Assembly (NCBI RefSeq): GCF_000272475.1
Contig: NZ_AKFJ01000027.1
Location: 1 to 35,752 of the forward strand
Length of the DNA: 35,752 bases
Reading direction: 5' to 3'
DNA from: Novosphingobium sp. Rr 2-17
GTDB taxonomy: Bacteria > Pseudomonadota > Alphaproteobacteria > Sphingomonadales > Sphingomonadaceae
Both the position numbers and the translations under genes were made by a program. Shown piece by piece: positions 1-9,542 of this stretch. Under the pieces are notes generated by a model. That model ran no database searches. It saw only the letters and a program-made list of their open reading frames with translations, and was not told the DNA's origin. Numbering within the stretch: the stretch's first letter is position 1; each line of letters begins with the position of its first letter.

Positions 1-205
1 CATAGTTGCCGCCACCGCCGAAGCGATCACCGCCACCGCTGTTGCCGCCGCCGAAGCGATCACCGCCGCCGCCACCGCCGAAACGATCGCCACCGCCGCC
101 GCCAAAACGATCCTGCCCGGCGAAGAAGGGATCAAACTCGTCCCCTCCGCCAACCCGATCACGCTTGTCGCGCCCCTTTCCGCGACGACCTCTATCAAAA
201 CCCAT
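1..205 (-). CDS. Cold-shock-domain protein, Gly-rich N-terminal part (truncated by window edge)
   Basis: Only the first 68 codons are present; the reading frame runs off the left edge. The visible part starts MGFDRGRRGKGRDKRDR, a basic Arg/Lys stretch, followed by an acidic DEFDPFFAGQ segment and at least four DRFGGGG-type repeats (residues about 40-68). Sphingomonad cold-shock proteins are known to me with this kind of basic plus Gly/Phe-rich N-terminal extension ahead of the nucleic-acid-binding CSD, which would lie outside the window. The call therefore rests on the N-terminal pattern only; the CSD motifs themselves are not visible. If correct, it would be a cytoplasmic RNA/ssDNA chaperone. 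The start is the ATG at 205; no strong ribosome binding site is seen. It could instead be another RGG/FGG-type RNA-binding protein. Confidence 0.55.
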   Translation of the reverse strand, partial: MGFDRGRRGKGRDKRDRVGGGDEFDPFFAGQDRFGGGGGDRFGGGGGGDRFGGGNSGGGDRFGGGGNY

Positions 206-509
206 GTCTACGAACTAACCTTCGCTACGCCCCACAAGCATTTCGCCCGATGCGTGGACGAACCACACCGGACGTCAGGCCGAATACGTGGGCTGTACCC
301 ACGCTTCTCCTGCGATCATGGACCTTACACGAGTCATTTGCCAATAGCGAACGGAAATGCGCGAATTCAACCTGCGTTAAGGCCCCTTCGCCGCCATTGC
401 CGACCAATTGGACTTGCCAGATGATGACCAAGGGTCTTGAGCAAAAGGCTAGCCCCAAATCCGACCGCGCCGAGCTCGGCGATGCCACAAGACCGGAGAG
501 ACCAGAGCC

Positions 510-938
510 ATGTTCCGCCAGATCACCGATACCGTCTATGCCAGCCCACAGATCGGCACCGATGCCATTGCACAGGCCCAGGCGCTCGGTATCGTCCGGA
601 TCATCAACAATCGCCCCGAAGGCGAAAGCGACGATCAGACTGGTGGCGACGAAATCGAAGCCGCGGCGCGCGCGGTCGGGATCGACTATGTGGCGATCCC
701 GGTGACGCACGCAGGCTTCAGCGAGTGGCAGGTCGACGCCATGGCCAAGGCGCTGGCCGATGCAGGCGGCCCGGTGCTGGCCTATTGCCGTTCGGGCACC
801 CGCTCCACCTTGCTGTGGGCGCTAGCGCGGGCGAAAGGTGGAGAGAACCCGGAGACGATCGCTGCCAGCGCCCAAGGCGCAGGCTACGACGTTACCCCGG
901 TACGCCCGCTCCTTGATATGCTTTCGGCCAAGGGATGA
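510..938 (+). CDS. DUF442 (TIGR01244-type) sulfurtransferase/phosphatase-like protein
   Basis: A 142-residue cytoplasmic protein matching the length and pattern of the DUF442 family, related to the N-terminal domain of Blh (beta-lactamase-hydrolase-like) proteins and to rhodanese/dual-specificity phosphatase folds. Residues 32-41 (INNRPEGESD) form the family signature. Cys93 sits in AYCRSGTRS, a CxxGxR loop of six residues, closer to a rhodanese loop than to the CX5R of tyrosine phosphatases. In Blh systems the family is linked to sulfide detoxification, but here there is no ETHE1-like metallohydrolase or transporter partner, so the substrate is open. The start at 510 is supported by GGAGAG about 9 bases upstream. 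It converges with the next gene with an 11-base gap. Confidence 0.85.
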   Translation: MFRQITDTVYASPQIGTDAIAQAQALGIVRIINNRPEGESDDQTGGDEIEAAARAVGIDYVAIPVTHAGFSEWQVDAMAKALADAGGPVLAYCRSGTRSTLLWALARAKGGENPETIAASAQGAGYDVTPVRPLLDMLSAKG

Positions 939-949
939 TCGCCGGCAAA

Positions 950-1372
950 CTAATTTGAAAATACGCGACGGCGGCTAGCGCGCAGCCAGCCGAGGAAATC
1001 GCCGCGCGCGATCGTGGGAGATTTCGTCGAAAGCGGGACGCGCCAGCGGTAAGTCTGAGCGACGGCGCGGCGTCCCGTCGCGGTGCGCACGCTCAGCGCG
1101 AAACGGCGATACTCGCGTCCCTCGTAACGATCGAGCAGCGCCAGTTCACCTGCCGTCAGCCGCAGCACGCACAAAGTGCCTTGCACACGGGCAGCGCCCT
1201 TGCCGGGGACAAGCGCGGGGAACCAGCCGGTTGCGCCGCGCACTCCCTGCAGTCGCCCCGGCGCGCTGGCCGGCTCGGCCCATACTTGCCGGGAAGCGAC
1301 CCAGCCCGCCATCCGCGTCCCCGCGTGCGGCTGGAGGGTGCCGTAGACGAAAAGCTTGAGCGTCCGCTTCAC
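950..1372 (-). CDS. Gamma-glutamylcyclotransferase (GGCT/AIG2)-like protein
   Basis: A protein of about 140 residues of the AIG2/GGCT-like fold, which cyclises gamma-glutamyl-amines or gamma-glutamyl-amino acids to 5-oxoproline. The YGTL motif (residues 10-13) that binds the substrate carboxylate is present, and the likely catalytic Glu84 lies in LLDRYEGREY. Two in-frame GTG codons compete as starts: 1378 and 1372. The downstream one is preferred because AGGCGG lies six bases before it, while it directly abuts the other. The gene starts 22 bases after the stop of the hisN-like gene on the same strand, so the two probably form an operon. The exact substrate cannot be told from sequence; family-level assignment only. 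Confidence 0.8.
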   Translation of the reverse strand: MKRTLKLFVYGTLQPHAGTRMAGWVASRQVWAEPASAPGRLQGVRGATGWFPALVPGKGAARVQGTLCVLRLTAGELALLDRYEGREYRRFALSVRTATGRRAVAQTYRWRVPLSTKSPTIARGDFLGWLRASRRRVFSN

Positions 1373-1394
1373 GGCCACCCGCCTGTCGGGCCGA

Positions 1395-2177
1395 TCAGTG
1401 ATGGCAGGCCATCGCCTCGATCACGTCTTCGAGCCGGGCGGGGTCGCCGATCGCCAGGACATGGCCGTCACTGTCCATGTTGAGCGGCTCGCCATTCCAG
1501 TCGCACATGATGCCGCCTGCACCTTCCACCACTGGGACCAGCGCCGCCCAATCGTGCAGTTTCAGGCCAGCTTCGCACACCAGGTCGATCCGACCGCTGG
1601 CGAGCAAGCCGTAGTTATAGCAGTCTCCGCCCATCATCATCCGCTTGTGATCGGTTTTGGCCGCCAGCATCATGAAGTGATCGCCTTCGTGATCGTCGAA
1701 ATACTGCGGGCCGGTGGTTGCCAGCATCGCATCGGACAATTCGCGGCACGTGCGGGTGTGCGCGGGCTTGCCGTTGAAGGTGGTGGGATGGCCACTCGCG
1801 CCGATCCACCGCTCACCCAGGATCGGCTGGTCGATGATGCCCAGCACCGGCCAGCCATCCACCAGCAGCGCGATCAGGGTGCCAAAGATCGGCCGACCAC
1901 CGATGAACGAGACGGTGCCGTCGATCGGATCGAGCACCCAGGTCCGGTTCGAGGTGCCTTCCTCTGTTCCGAACTCCTCGCCGATAATACCATCGCGCGG
2001 GACTTCGGCCTTGAGGATGCGGCGCATTGCCTCTTCGGCGGCACGGTCGGCGATCGTCACGGGCGACGCGTCGTCCTTGCGCTCGGCTTCCAGGCCACTG
2101 CGGAAATGAGGGCGGATCGCCAAGCCGGCGGCGTCGGCCAGACGAACGGCAAGGGCGAGGTCGGTGTCTATGCTCAT
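1395..2177 (-). CDS. hisN: Histidinol-phosphatase, inositol monophosphatase family
   Basis: A 260-residue Mg-dependent phosphatase of the IMPase fold. The metal-site signature DPIDGTVSFIGG and the C-terminal HDWAALVPVVEGAGG motif are both intact, as is the upstream GEE of motif 1 (IIGEEFGTEEG). Sphingomonads and many other alphaproteobacteria use an IMPase-type HisN for the histidinol-phosphate step of histidine synthesis, and this protein fits that subgroup in length and in its MSIDTDLALAVRLAD start. Other IMPase activities (inositol-1-phosphate, PAP) are possible. The ATG at 2177 is chosen over an upstream ATG at 2240 because homologues start here and the extra 21 residues look random. It is the probable first gene of a two-gene operon with the GGCT-like protein. 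No other his genes are nearby. Confidence 0.85.
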   Translation of the reverse strand: MSIDTDLALAVRLADAAGLAIRPHFRSGLEAERKDDASPVTIADRAAEEAMRRILKAEVPRDGIIGEEFGTEEGTSNRTWVLDPIDGTVSFIGGRPIFGTLIALLVDGWPVLGIIDQPILGERWIGASGHPTTFNGKPAHTRTCRELSDAMLATTGPQYFDDHEGDHFMMLAAKTDHKRMMMGGDCYNYGLLASGRIDLVCEAGLKLHDWAALVPVVEGAGGIMCDWNGEPLNMDSDGHVLAIGDPARLEDVIEAMACHH

Positions 2178-2352
2178 CGCCCTGCTCTGCCCTTGCGGCG
2201 CGGGCACGGTCAAGCGGCACCAGCCACAATACCAAAACATTCAGGGTTGTAAGAAAATGACAGGCTCCGAACCAGAATGATAGGTTTTCCAGCATTGCCG
2301 CCTGGATTTGTGCGCCCTATTCGACACAAAAGGTCCAGGCAGGGGAAGTGGC

Positions 2353-3348
2353 ATGCAGCGCAAGGAATTCCCGGCACTCGATCCGTCGATCTCGTCCCAA
2401 CAGGGCGTTTCGCGTAACGGACAGCCGCTATCCTATAACCGCGCTCCGGCAGCGGACCTGGCACCGTGGATCGCGCGCCTGTACGTCACCAAGGTCGCGA
2501 TGCCGGCCGACCACACGATCTCCTGCGGGCTTTTCAATGACACCGGCTGCATACGCATTCAACTGGCCGGAGCGTGGACTGCAGAGACGGCAACCGGCCC
2601 CGAGGCGTTCGGCAAGGCCGCCCTCTATTTCGGGCCGCAGACGCGCCGGATGCCGGTGACGGTGACGGGCAGCTTCATCAGCCTGGGTATGGCGGTGCGT
2701 CCGGGCGCCAGCACGGCACTGAAAGGCCCCCAGGTAGAAGACTACCTGGACCGGCTGGTGCCCACCGCCGGTGTGGCGCCGTTCGCTCATGTGTTGTCGT
2801 ACCTTGACCCAAACGGCGAACCCGAGGACTGGCTTCATGCCATCGAGGACTTGTTTCGCGAGCGGGTAGAGTTGATGCACGGCGCCCTGCCCGATCCGAT
2901 CTCCCAACGCTTCGAGGAGATCACCTTTCGCGATCCGGGAATGCCTATAAGCCAAGCAGCGGCGGAATGCGGAGTGGAGAGGCGCAAACTGGAGCGTATT
3001 GTCCGCCGAGACTTCGGGCTGCCACCCAAGCAAGTGCTGCGCCGCGCCCGCGCGCTGGACATGGCCAGCCACTTGCGCGGAGTCGCCGATACGAACGAGG
3101 CCGACGAAATGGCCCTGCGCTATTACGACGAAAGCCACCTCATCCACGAGTTCATCGAATTTTTCGGAATGTCGCCGCGCCAGTTCGTAAAAACCCCGCA
3201 ACCGATCCTGACCCTGACGCTCGAATCACGCCAGGCGCGTCGGCTGGAAGCGCTCCACCGGATCACGCCTGGCGCGATCCGGCCCTGGTGCGAGGGAAGC
3301 GAAGGAGAGAAGAGGAGTAAGCGCGCAGGCTTAACCTACGCGCAATAG
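2353..3348 (+). CDS. AraC-family transcriptional regulator
   Basis: A 331-residue DNA-binding protein. The N-terminal half (roughly residues 30-170) resembles the DUF6597-type ligand or sensor domain found in many AraC proteins. The C-terminal third carries the paired helix-turn-helix of AraC/XylS: the first HTH around MPISQAAAECGVERRKLERI, the second ending in FFGMSPRQFVKT, the typical family ending. The start at 2353 is supported by AGGGGA about nine bases upstream; the frame is open for 15 more codons before it. The gene is isolated between a hisN operon transcribed away from it and prs, which converges with a 16-base gap, so its target cannot be inferred from neighbours. The tail after the HTH (about 45 residues, basic) is longer than usual. 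Confidence 0.85.
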   Translation: MQRKEFPALDPSISSQQGVSRNGQPLSYNRAPAADLAPWIARLYVTKVAMPADHTISCGLFNDTGCIRIQLAGAWTAETATGPEAFGKAALYFGPQTRRMPVTVTGSFISLGMAVRPGASTALKGPQVEDYLDRLVPTAGVAPFAHVLSYLDPNGEPEDWLHAIEDLFRERVELMHGALPDPISQRFEEITFRDPGMPISQAAAECGVERRKLERIVRRDFGLPPKQVLRRARALDMASHLRGVADTNEADEMALRYYDESHLIHEFIEFFGMSPRQFVKTPQPILTLTLESRQARRLEALHRITPGAIRPWCEGSEGEKRSKRAGLTYAQ

Positions 3349-3364
3349 CAGGCTGGCCCCCGCT

Positions 3365-4300
3365 TCAGTCGAATAGGCTGGAAACCGAGCTTTCGTCCGC
3401 AATGCGGCGAATGGCTTCGCCGATCAGCGGAGCGATCGTGAGGATGCGGATCTTGCCCGAATCCTTGGCAGCGTCGGTGGCCTGGATCGAATCGGTGATC
3501 ACCAGTTCCTTGAGCGCCGAATTCGTCACCCGCGCCACGGCCGCGCCCGAAAGCACGCCGTGGGTGATGTAAGCCGTCACGCTCGCCGCACCCTCGTCCA
3601 TCAGCGCCTGAGCCGCGTTGCACAAAGTGCCGCCCGAATCGATGATATCGTCGATCAGGATGCAGGCGCGGTCCTTCACGTCGCCAATGATGTTCATCAC
3701 TTCGGACTGGCCGGGGCGGTCACGGCGCTTGTCGACGATCGCCAGGGGGGCGTTGTCCAGCCGCTTGGCCAGCGAGCGCGCGCGCACCACGCCGCCGACG
3801 TCGGGCGAGACGACCATCAGCGAAGCGTCGCCGTAGCGTGCCTGGATGTCGGCAGCCATCACCGGCGCAGCGAACAGATTGTCGGTCGGGATGTCGAAGA
3901 AGCCCTGGATCTGCCCAGCGTGCAGATCGACGGACAGCACCCGGTCGGCGCCGGCCTGGGTAATGAGGTTCGCCACCAACTTGGCCGAAATCGGCGTGCG
4001 CGGACCGGGCTTGCGGTCCTGCCGGGCGTAGCCGAAGTAGGGTACCACTGCCGTGATCCGCTTGGCCGAGGCGCGGCGCAATGCGTCGATCCCGATCAGC
4101 AGCTCCATCAGGTTGTCATTCACCGGGTAGCTGGTCGGCTGCACGACGAAGACGTCTTCGCCGCGCACGTTTTCATGGATCTCGACGAAGATTTCCTCGT
4201 CCGCGAAACGACGCACGCTGGCATCGGTGAGCGGTAGCTCCAGATAGCCTGCGATCGCGCGTGCGAGCGGCAAGTTGCTGTTGCAGGACATGATCTTCAT
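3365..4300 (-). CDS. prs: Ribose-phosphate pyrophosphokinase
   Basis: A 311-residue cytoplasmic enzyme making PRPP from ribose 5-phosphate and ATP for purine, pyrimidine, His, Trp and NAD synthesis. Visible signatures are the N-terminal [20 protein letters not shown], the [18 protein letters not shown] segment typical of PRPP synthetases, and the PRPP-binding loop [13 protein letters not shown] near residue 220. Length matches the class I family. The ATG at 4300 is selected over one at 4348: a GGGGA box lies upstream at the right distance and the extension ([16 protein letters not shown]) is not family-like. Transcribed alone; an intrinsic terminator separates it from upstream glpX. Confidence 0.97.
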   Translation of the reverse strand: MKIMSCNSNLPLARAIAGYLELPLTDASVRRFADEEIFVEIHENVRGEDVFVVQPTSYPVNDNLMELLIGIDALRRASAKRITAVVPYFGYARQDRKPGPRTPISAKLVANLITQAGADRVLSVDLHAGQIQGFFDIPTDNLFAAPVMAADIQARYGDASLMVVSPDVGGVVRARSLAKRLDNAPLAIVDKRRDRPGQSEVMNIIGDVKDRACILIDDIIDSGGTLCNAAQALMDEGAASVTAYITHGVLSGAAVARVTNSALKELVITDSIQATDAAKDSGKIRILTIAPLIGEAIRRIADESSVSSLFD

Positions 4301-4446
4301 GGCGATTCCCCGTGACGCAATGGCGCCGCCTCTAGTGCGGAGTCCCACGATTGCAATAGAGCGAGGGCGATTTGCAGTGGGTGTCCTGCCAAAGGAGCCA
4401 GGAACGGCACCTGCGCCCCAGCATCGCAGCGTTGACCTGAAACGCG

Positions 4447-4481
4447 AAAGGCCGGACCCGCGATGTGCGGACCCGGCCTTT
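4447..4481 (-). terminator. Intrinsic terminator after glpX
   Basis: The inverted repeat AAAGGCCGG / CCGGCCTTT (4447-4455, 4473-4481) encloses a second short stem CCGC / GCGG with loop GATGT. Read on the minus strand it ends in a T-rich stretch. It lies 28 bases past the glpX stop and ahead of prs. Confidence 0.75.
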
Positions 4482-4508
4482 TCGATCGGTTCGTCAGAAC
4501 CCGCGCGA

Positions 4509-5492
<984 letters not shown>

Positions 5493-5554
5493 GTTCACTC
5501 CGGATTCATCCAGGGTGGGAAGGGTCGTACATCGCTTAGACAGAGGATAGTTAC

Positions 5555-6067
5555 TTGTCGAGAAGCTGGACGTACGTTTTCGCACTTGCAGCAATGGTTC
5601 CGGGGATAGCGCACGCGCAAACCCCGGAAAAGAGCGCCTCTGCGGTCTCTCAAGAAAATTCCAATAGTAGCACCACGACCTCGAATCAGTCGGATTCGGA
5701 CCGCGCGATCGCCGAAAAGATGATCGGTACGGGCCGGGTCACCCCCGATCGATCGCGCAATCAGTGCCTAAAAACTGCCAAGGCCGGAGAAATTTTGGTT
5801 TGCGCCCCCGACGAGAGCGAATTCCGGGTCAAATCGAGCGCGCAGCTCGACCCGGATTCCGCCAACGCCACCCGCACCGGCCAGCTCACGGCGCCCGATG
5901 TGGCCGGTAACGGCATCTTCAAGGGCAAGGCCACAATGGGCGGCAAGTGCTTCATCGGCCCCTGCCCGCCCCCGGCGGCCTACATGATCGACTTGTCGAG
6001 CATCCCGGAGGCTCCAGCCGGGTCCGACGCCGACAAGATCGCCAAAGGAGAACTCAGGGCACCCTGA
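5555..6067 (+). CDS. Secreted protein of unknown function (TTG start)
   Basis: A 170-residue protein not assigned to a named family. Residues 1-21 (SRSWTYVFALAAMVPGIAHA) form a signal peptide ending AHA, so the mature protein is predicted to be periplasmic. A Ser/Asn/Thr-rich linker (about 25-48) follows, then a region with four Cys (in RNQCLKTAKAGEILVCAPDE and MGGKCFIGPCPPP) that could form two disulfides. The pattern CLK...ILVCAP...FR is one I associate with small sphingomonad periplasmic proteins of unknown role. The start is TTG at 5555: only it yields the full signal peptide, and AGAGG lies eight bases before it. Divergent from glpX and convergent with hom. Confidence 0.7.
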   Translation: MSRSWTYVFALAAMVPGIAHAQTPEKSASAVSQENSNSSTTTSNQSDSDRAIAEKMIGTGRVTPDRSRNQCLKTAKAGEILVCAPDESEFRVKSSAQLDPDSANATRTGQLTAPDVAGNGIFKGKATMGGKCFIGPCPPPAAYMIDLSSIPEAPAGSDADKIAKGELRAP

Positions 6068-6110
6068 GCCGAACCCGCTTAATCGAGACCAAAGGAAAGG
6101 TCAGGACTGT

Positions 6111-6139
6111 TTGGAGAATGCCCGCCGGGGCATCTCCAA
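6111..6139. terminator. Hairpin between convergent genes
   Basis: TTGGAG plus ATGCCC pair with GGGCAT and CTCCAA (6111-6139), with one bulged A and a small GC loop. It sits between the 5555 gene and hom, which converge. There is no long T tract, so termination strength is uncertain on both strands. Confidence 0.5.
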
Positions 6140-6147
6140 CCAGTCGC

Positions 6148-7470
6148 TTACCGCCCGACGATCTGCATCACCAGCGGACGGGCAGTCAGGCTGTCCGAGC
6201 CTTCGAGGATGCTCAGCGCCTCGCTGACCGCGCTTTCGGGCCCTTCATGGGTGACGATGGCCAGGATCACTTCGCCATCGGCATCGGGATCGCCTTGCTG
6301 GAGCATGCTTTCGATCGAGACGCCGGCATCGCGCATCGCGGCAGTGATCTCGGCGAGCACGCCCCGACGGTCGGGCACGGTGAAGCGGATATAGGCGCGG
6401 CCCCGGCGGTGGCCGCTGGGCGCAGGCTCCATCGCCTCAAGCTCGGCGCACGGCATCGCAAAGGCAGCTCCGGTCTCGCCACGGGCAATGTCGATGATGT
6501 CGGCCACCACCGCGCTTGCGGTTGGCCCGTCGCCGGCACCCGCGCCCTGGAACAGCAGGCGGCCCATGAAATTGCCCTCGGCCACCACCGCGTTGGTCGC
6601 GCCATCGACATGGGCGAGCGGGTGGTCGAACGGCACCAGGTGCGGGCGCACCCGCTGGAACAAGCGCGGGGCGCCGCCGCTGCCGTTGGCCGCAGCGTGA
6701 TCGACCTCGGCAAAACCGATCAGCCGCACCACATAGCCCAGCGAACGGGCCTGCTCGATGTCAGCCGGCTTGACCCGGCTGATGCCCATCGTCTCCACCG
6801 CATCGAACCGCAGGCGCGCCCCGAAGGCGATGCTCGCCAGGATCGACAGTTTATGCGCTGCGTCGATCCCCTCGACGTCGAAGGTCGGGTCCGCCTCGGC
6901 ATAGCCCAGCCGCTGGGCTTCGGCGAGCACGTCGGCAAAGTCGCGCCCGGTGTCTTCCATGGTCGAGAGGATGTAATTGCAGGTGCCGTTGAGGATGCCG
7001 TAGACGCGCTCGATCGCGTTGGCCGCAGCGCCCTCGCTCAGCCCCTTGATGACCGGGATGCCCCCCGCCACCGCCGCCTCGAACTTGAGCGCGACGCCCG
7101 CCTTTTCGGCCAGTGCCGCCAGTTCGAGACCGTGGTGGGCGATCATCGCCTTGTTGGCCGTGACCAGGCTCTTGCCTCGTGCGATCGCGTTGCGAGCCAG
7201 GGCCAGCGCCGGTCCATCCGAGCCGCCGACCATCTCGACCACCACGTCCACATCGGGACGGGCAGCCAGGGCAGCGGTGTCGTCTTCCCACTCGTAACCG
7301 GACAAGTCGATCCCGCGATCCTTGGCGCGGTCGCGCGCACTGACAGCAGCGATCCGGATCGGTCGCCGCGCACGCCGGGCAATCAACTCGGCATTGGTCT
7401 CGATCAGGCGGACGACGCCGCCTCCCACAGTACCCAGACCAGCCAGCGCGATATTGAGCGGTTCGACCAT
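6148..7470 (-). CDS. hom: Homoserine dehydrogenase
   Basis: A 440-residue NAD(P)-dependent enzyme converting aspartate semialdehyde to homoserine in Thr/Met synthesis. The N-terminal Rossmann fold is seen in LNIALAGLGTVGGGVVRL; the catalytic domain includes GILNGTCNYILSTME and EAQRLGYAEADPTFDVEG; and a C-terminal ACT domain (IRFTVPDRRGVLAEITAAMRDAG) suggests allosteric control by an amino acid, typically threonine. The ATG at 7470 is chosen because AGGGAG lies eight bases upstream and the family begins at this point; the open frame extends about 90 codons further without family similarity. The gene appears to be transcribed alone, after a 134-base gap from the upstream secreted-protein gene. 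Confidence 0.96.
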   Translation of the reverse strand: MVEPLNIALAGLGTVGGGVVRLIETNAELIARRARRPIRIAAVSARDRAKDRGIDLSGYEWEDDTAALAARPDVDVVVEMVGGSDGPALALARNAIARGKSLVTANKAMIAHHGLELAALAEKAGVALKFEAAVAGGIPVIKGLSEGAAANAIERVYGILNGTCNYILSTMEDTGRDFADVLAEAQRLGYAEADPTFDVEGIDAAHKLSILASIAFGARLRFDAVETMGISRVKPADIEQARSLGYVVRLIGFAEVDHAAANGSGGAPRLFQRVRPHLVPFDHPLAHVDGATNAVVAEGNFMGRLLFQGAGAGDGPTASAVVADIIDIARGETGAAFAMPCAELEAMEPAPSGHRRGRAYIRFTVPDRRGVLAEITAAMRDAGVSIESMLQQGDPDADGEVILAIVTHEGPESAVSEALSILEGSDSLTARPLVMQIVGR

Positions 7471-7604
7471 GACACTCCCTTTCGAAGGAGCGCGCCCTAA
7501 GGCAGCGCGCCGGGAAATGCCAGTGGGAGCACGACCCAGCGCCGAGATGGGCGCGCCGCCGACCCTTCGATAAAGGACCCGCGACGCATTTTGCAAACAG
7601 CCGT

Positions 7605-8471
7605 TTAACGCAAAGCCCGCTCGCACGGCCCCAGGCCGCCTATCACGGTGCTGTAGTCGGCAAGCGCCTGGGCGCGGTCGACATCGGTCTCGGATACGTT
7701 TGCGGTAGGCGGCGGCGTGTTCGGCAGGAAGCACGCCAAACGATACCATTCCAGCGTCTCGGGCAGCGGCGGATGGCCCACGTCGGCGACCAGCTCAGAG
7801 AAAGAGGCGCCCCACTGCGGCGGTGCGCCGGGCTGGTGACGCACGGTGATCGAGGCGGCCGAGCCGTTGCGGGTGTTAAGGAATATTTGCGTCTCGCCCT
7901 GTCCGGCCAAGTTACCCGGCACATACAGCAGCTCGCGCACCCCGGTCACGCGGGCAGGCGCATCGGGCGACAGCACGTCCTTGATGATCGTGCGCAGCCG
8001 CGCCTCCATCGCCGGGCTCCAGGCGACCTGGGCACGAGGATTGACCAGTTGGAGCTGCGACCCATCGCCTGGGACCGGTCTGGCGAACAGGAACACGTCC
8101 TGCTTCTTGAGCTTGGCCGGCTTGCCCCTGGCGTCGAGCGGGAGGTCCACCAAGTAGCGGACCGATTCGCCCAGCACGGTGTTGCCCGTCAGCAAAGCGC
8201 GGGTTTTCGCCTCGACGAAAAACCGCCCCGAACCCGGCGTCAGGCCCGGTGCCCTCGCATCTTCGACCCGGGTGGTCTTGGCGATCTGGACTTGCACCAC
8301 CAAGGGGGCCGAATCAACGAGGTCTACGAGGTCCGCGTAAAGGGGCTGAAAGCCTGCCGAGGCAGGCGGTATGCCTGGCGGAATGATGGTCTGGGCAATC
8401 GTCGGCAGCGGGTTCAGCGCCAGCGCCGTGGCACCCAAAAGCGCCGCCAGGCGGAGGTTCGTCAATAGCAT
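7605..8471 (-). CDS. Secreted protein of unknown function, about 288 residues
   Basis: It has a signal peptide (LRLAALLGATALALNPLPTIAQ, cleavage likely after IAQ near residue 27), giving a periplasmic or outer-envelope protein of about 260 residues. I do not recognise a named family. The N-terminal region of the mature protein has beta-rich, hydrophobic alternation (LVVQVQIAKTTRV, GRFFVEAKTRALLTG, SVRYLVDLPLD); the middle has KLKKQDVFLFARPV. There are two Cys near the C-terminus. The start ATG at 8471 has AGGAG upstream. It lies upstream of hom on the same strand, 134 bases apart, so co-transcription is possible but not shown. Confidence 0.7.
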   Translation of the reverse strand: MLLTNLRLAALLGATALALNPLPTIAQTIIPPGIPPASAGFQPLYADLVDLVDSAPLVVQVQIAKTTRVEDARAPGLTPGSGRFFVEAKTRALLTGNTVLGESVRYLVDLPLDARGKPAKLKKQDVFLFARPVPGDGSQLQLVNPRAQVAWSPAMEARLRTIIKDVLSPDAPARVTGVRELLYVPGNLAGQGETQIFLNTRNGSAASITVRHQPGAPPQWGASFSELVADVGHPPLPETLEWYRLACFLPNTPPPTANVSETDVDRAQALADYSTVIGGLGPCERALR

Positions 8472-8820
8472 GCCGCGTAAACTCCTAGAAAAGCGCAGGC
8501 GATATAGCGGGTTGGCCCGCTGCCCACAAAAATTGTCGTAATTTGTACCTGGGCTGTGTTCATGAATTGGCCGTTAACCTCGGTAGCACGGATAAGGCGT
8601 TGCGCAGGCCGGGGGTTAACGCTAAGCAATCGGAGAAATCGGGGCAAAAACACAAAAAAGGCCCCGCGGTCCGCTTACCGATATTGTATTGCCGGGAATG
8701 CGGATTGTCAGCCGTCAGGGTGGGTAAGTTTGAGTTTCGTCATGGTTTTCCCGCTTCCGGGGGGATGCCATAGGCGCCCTTGGACTCGTCCGGGGCTTGG
8801 TATTGGAGTGAAGGGTCTGA
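8472..8820. promoter_or_regulatory. Intergenic region upstream of tonB
   Basis: No credible gene. Two 8-base arms, CGTTAACC (8572-8579) and GGTTAACG (8614-8621), form a spaced inverted repeat, and CGGGGC/GCCCCG (8640-8645, 8661-8666) flank an A-rich loop. The TTAACC-type half-sites recall CtrA boxes of alphaproteobacteria, but the canonical TTAA-N7-TTAA spacing is absent. No convincing Fur box was found by eye. Confidence 0.35.
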
Positions 8821-9477
8821 ATGGCTTACGCTGACCAGAAAATGAGCAGCAATAAGATTGTTGCTCTTGTCATTGTCGCCTTGATCCACGTCTTCGTCGG
8901 CTATGCGCTCGTCACCGGCCTGGCTTATGAGGCGGCGAAGAAAGTCATCAGTAAGGTGACTACGGTGGATATCAAGGAAGAGAAACCCAAAGAGGAAGAG
9001 CCGCCGCCGCCGCCTCCCAAGGAAGACGTGCCGCCGCCGCCCATTGTGGCGCCGCCGCCACCGATCAACATCAATCCTGCGCCGCCACCGGTGCAGACGG
9101 TGAATATCGCACCACCCGCACCACCGCCGATCGCGGTGCCTGTGGCCGTCGCTCCACCAGCCCCGCCGCCGCCTCCCGCGCCGTCGAAGGCTCGCGGTGC
9201 ATCGGTCAAGGGTGGCTGGACCAGCCGTTTCAACCAGGAATACCCTGCACGGGCCCTGCGTGATGAAAAGGAAGGCCGCGTTGGCGTTCGCGTCGGCATC
9301 GGTCCGGATGGCAAGGTCACTTCCTGCTCGGTTACCAGTTCGAGCGGCACCCCTGATCTCGATCAGGCGGCTTGCGCGGGTATGGCACGCTTCGGTCGCT
9401 TCAACCCGGCAGTCGATTCTGCGGGTAACCCGACGTCGGACAGCTATTCCACGACGATCGTCTACAAGCTCTCCTAA
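8821..9477 (+). CDS. tonB: Energy transducer TonB
   Basis: A 218-residue inner-membrane protein coupling proton motive force to TonB-dependent outer-membrane receptors. It has a single N-terminal membrane anchor (about residues 14-37, IVALVIVALIHVFVGYALVTG) with the His seen in TonB anchors; an acidic/basic stretch then a Pro-rich periplasmic spacer (about 60-125); and a C-terminal TonB domain (about 135-218: YPARALRDEKEGRVGVRVGI then DGKV, ending YSTTIVYKLS). AAGGG precedes the ATG. It is the first gene of a four-gene operon with exbB and two exbD genes at 65, 118 and 23-base gaps. No TonB-dependent receptor is in the window. Confidence 0.95.
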   Translation: MAYADQKMSSNKIVALVIVALIHVFVGYALVTGLAYEAAKKVISKVTTVDIKEEKPKEEEPPPPPPKEDVPPPPIVAPPPPININPAPPPVQTVNIAPPAPPPIAVPVAVAPPAPPPPPAPSKARGASVKGGWTSRFNQEYPARALRDEKEGRVGVRVGIGPDGKVTSCSVTSSSGTPDLDQAACAGMARFGRFNPAVDSAGNPTSDSYSTTIVYKLS

Positions 9478-9542
9478 ACCTTGACGTGGGTCGGGGCCCA
9501 ACTCCCCCGGCCCTCCTGCATTCTTCTTGAGAGGTATATCGC

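Noticed and set aside
1..218. Plus-strand frame encoding Pro-rich KRSPPPPP repeats
   Set aside because: It is the antisense of the Gly/Phe/Arg-rich minus-strand frame, which has a sensible start and the cold-shock-type N-terminus.
9001..9190. CCGCCGCCG-type repeat mistaken for a mobile or satellite repeat
   Set aside because: It encodes the Pro-rich periplasmic spacer of TonB and is normal for the family.
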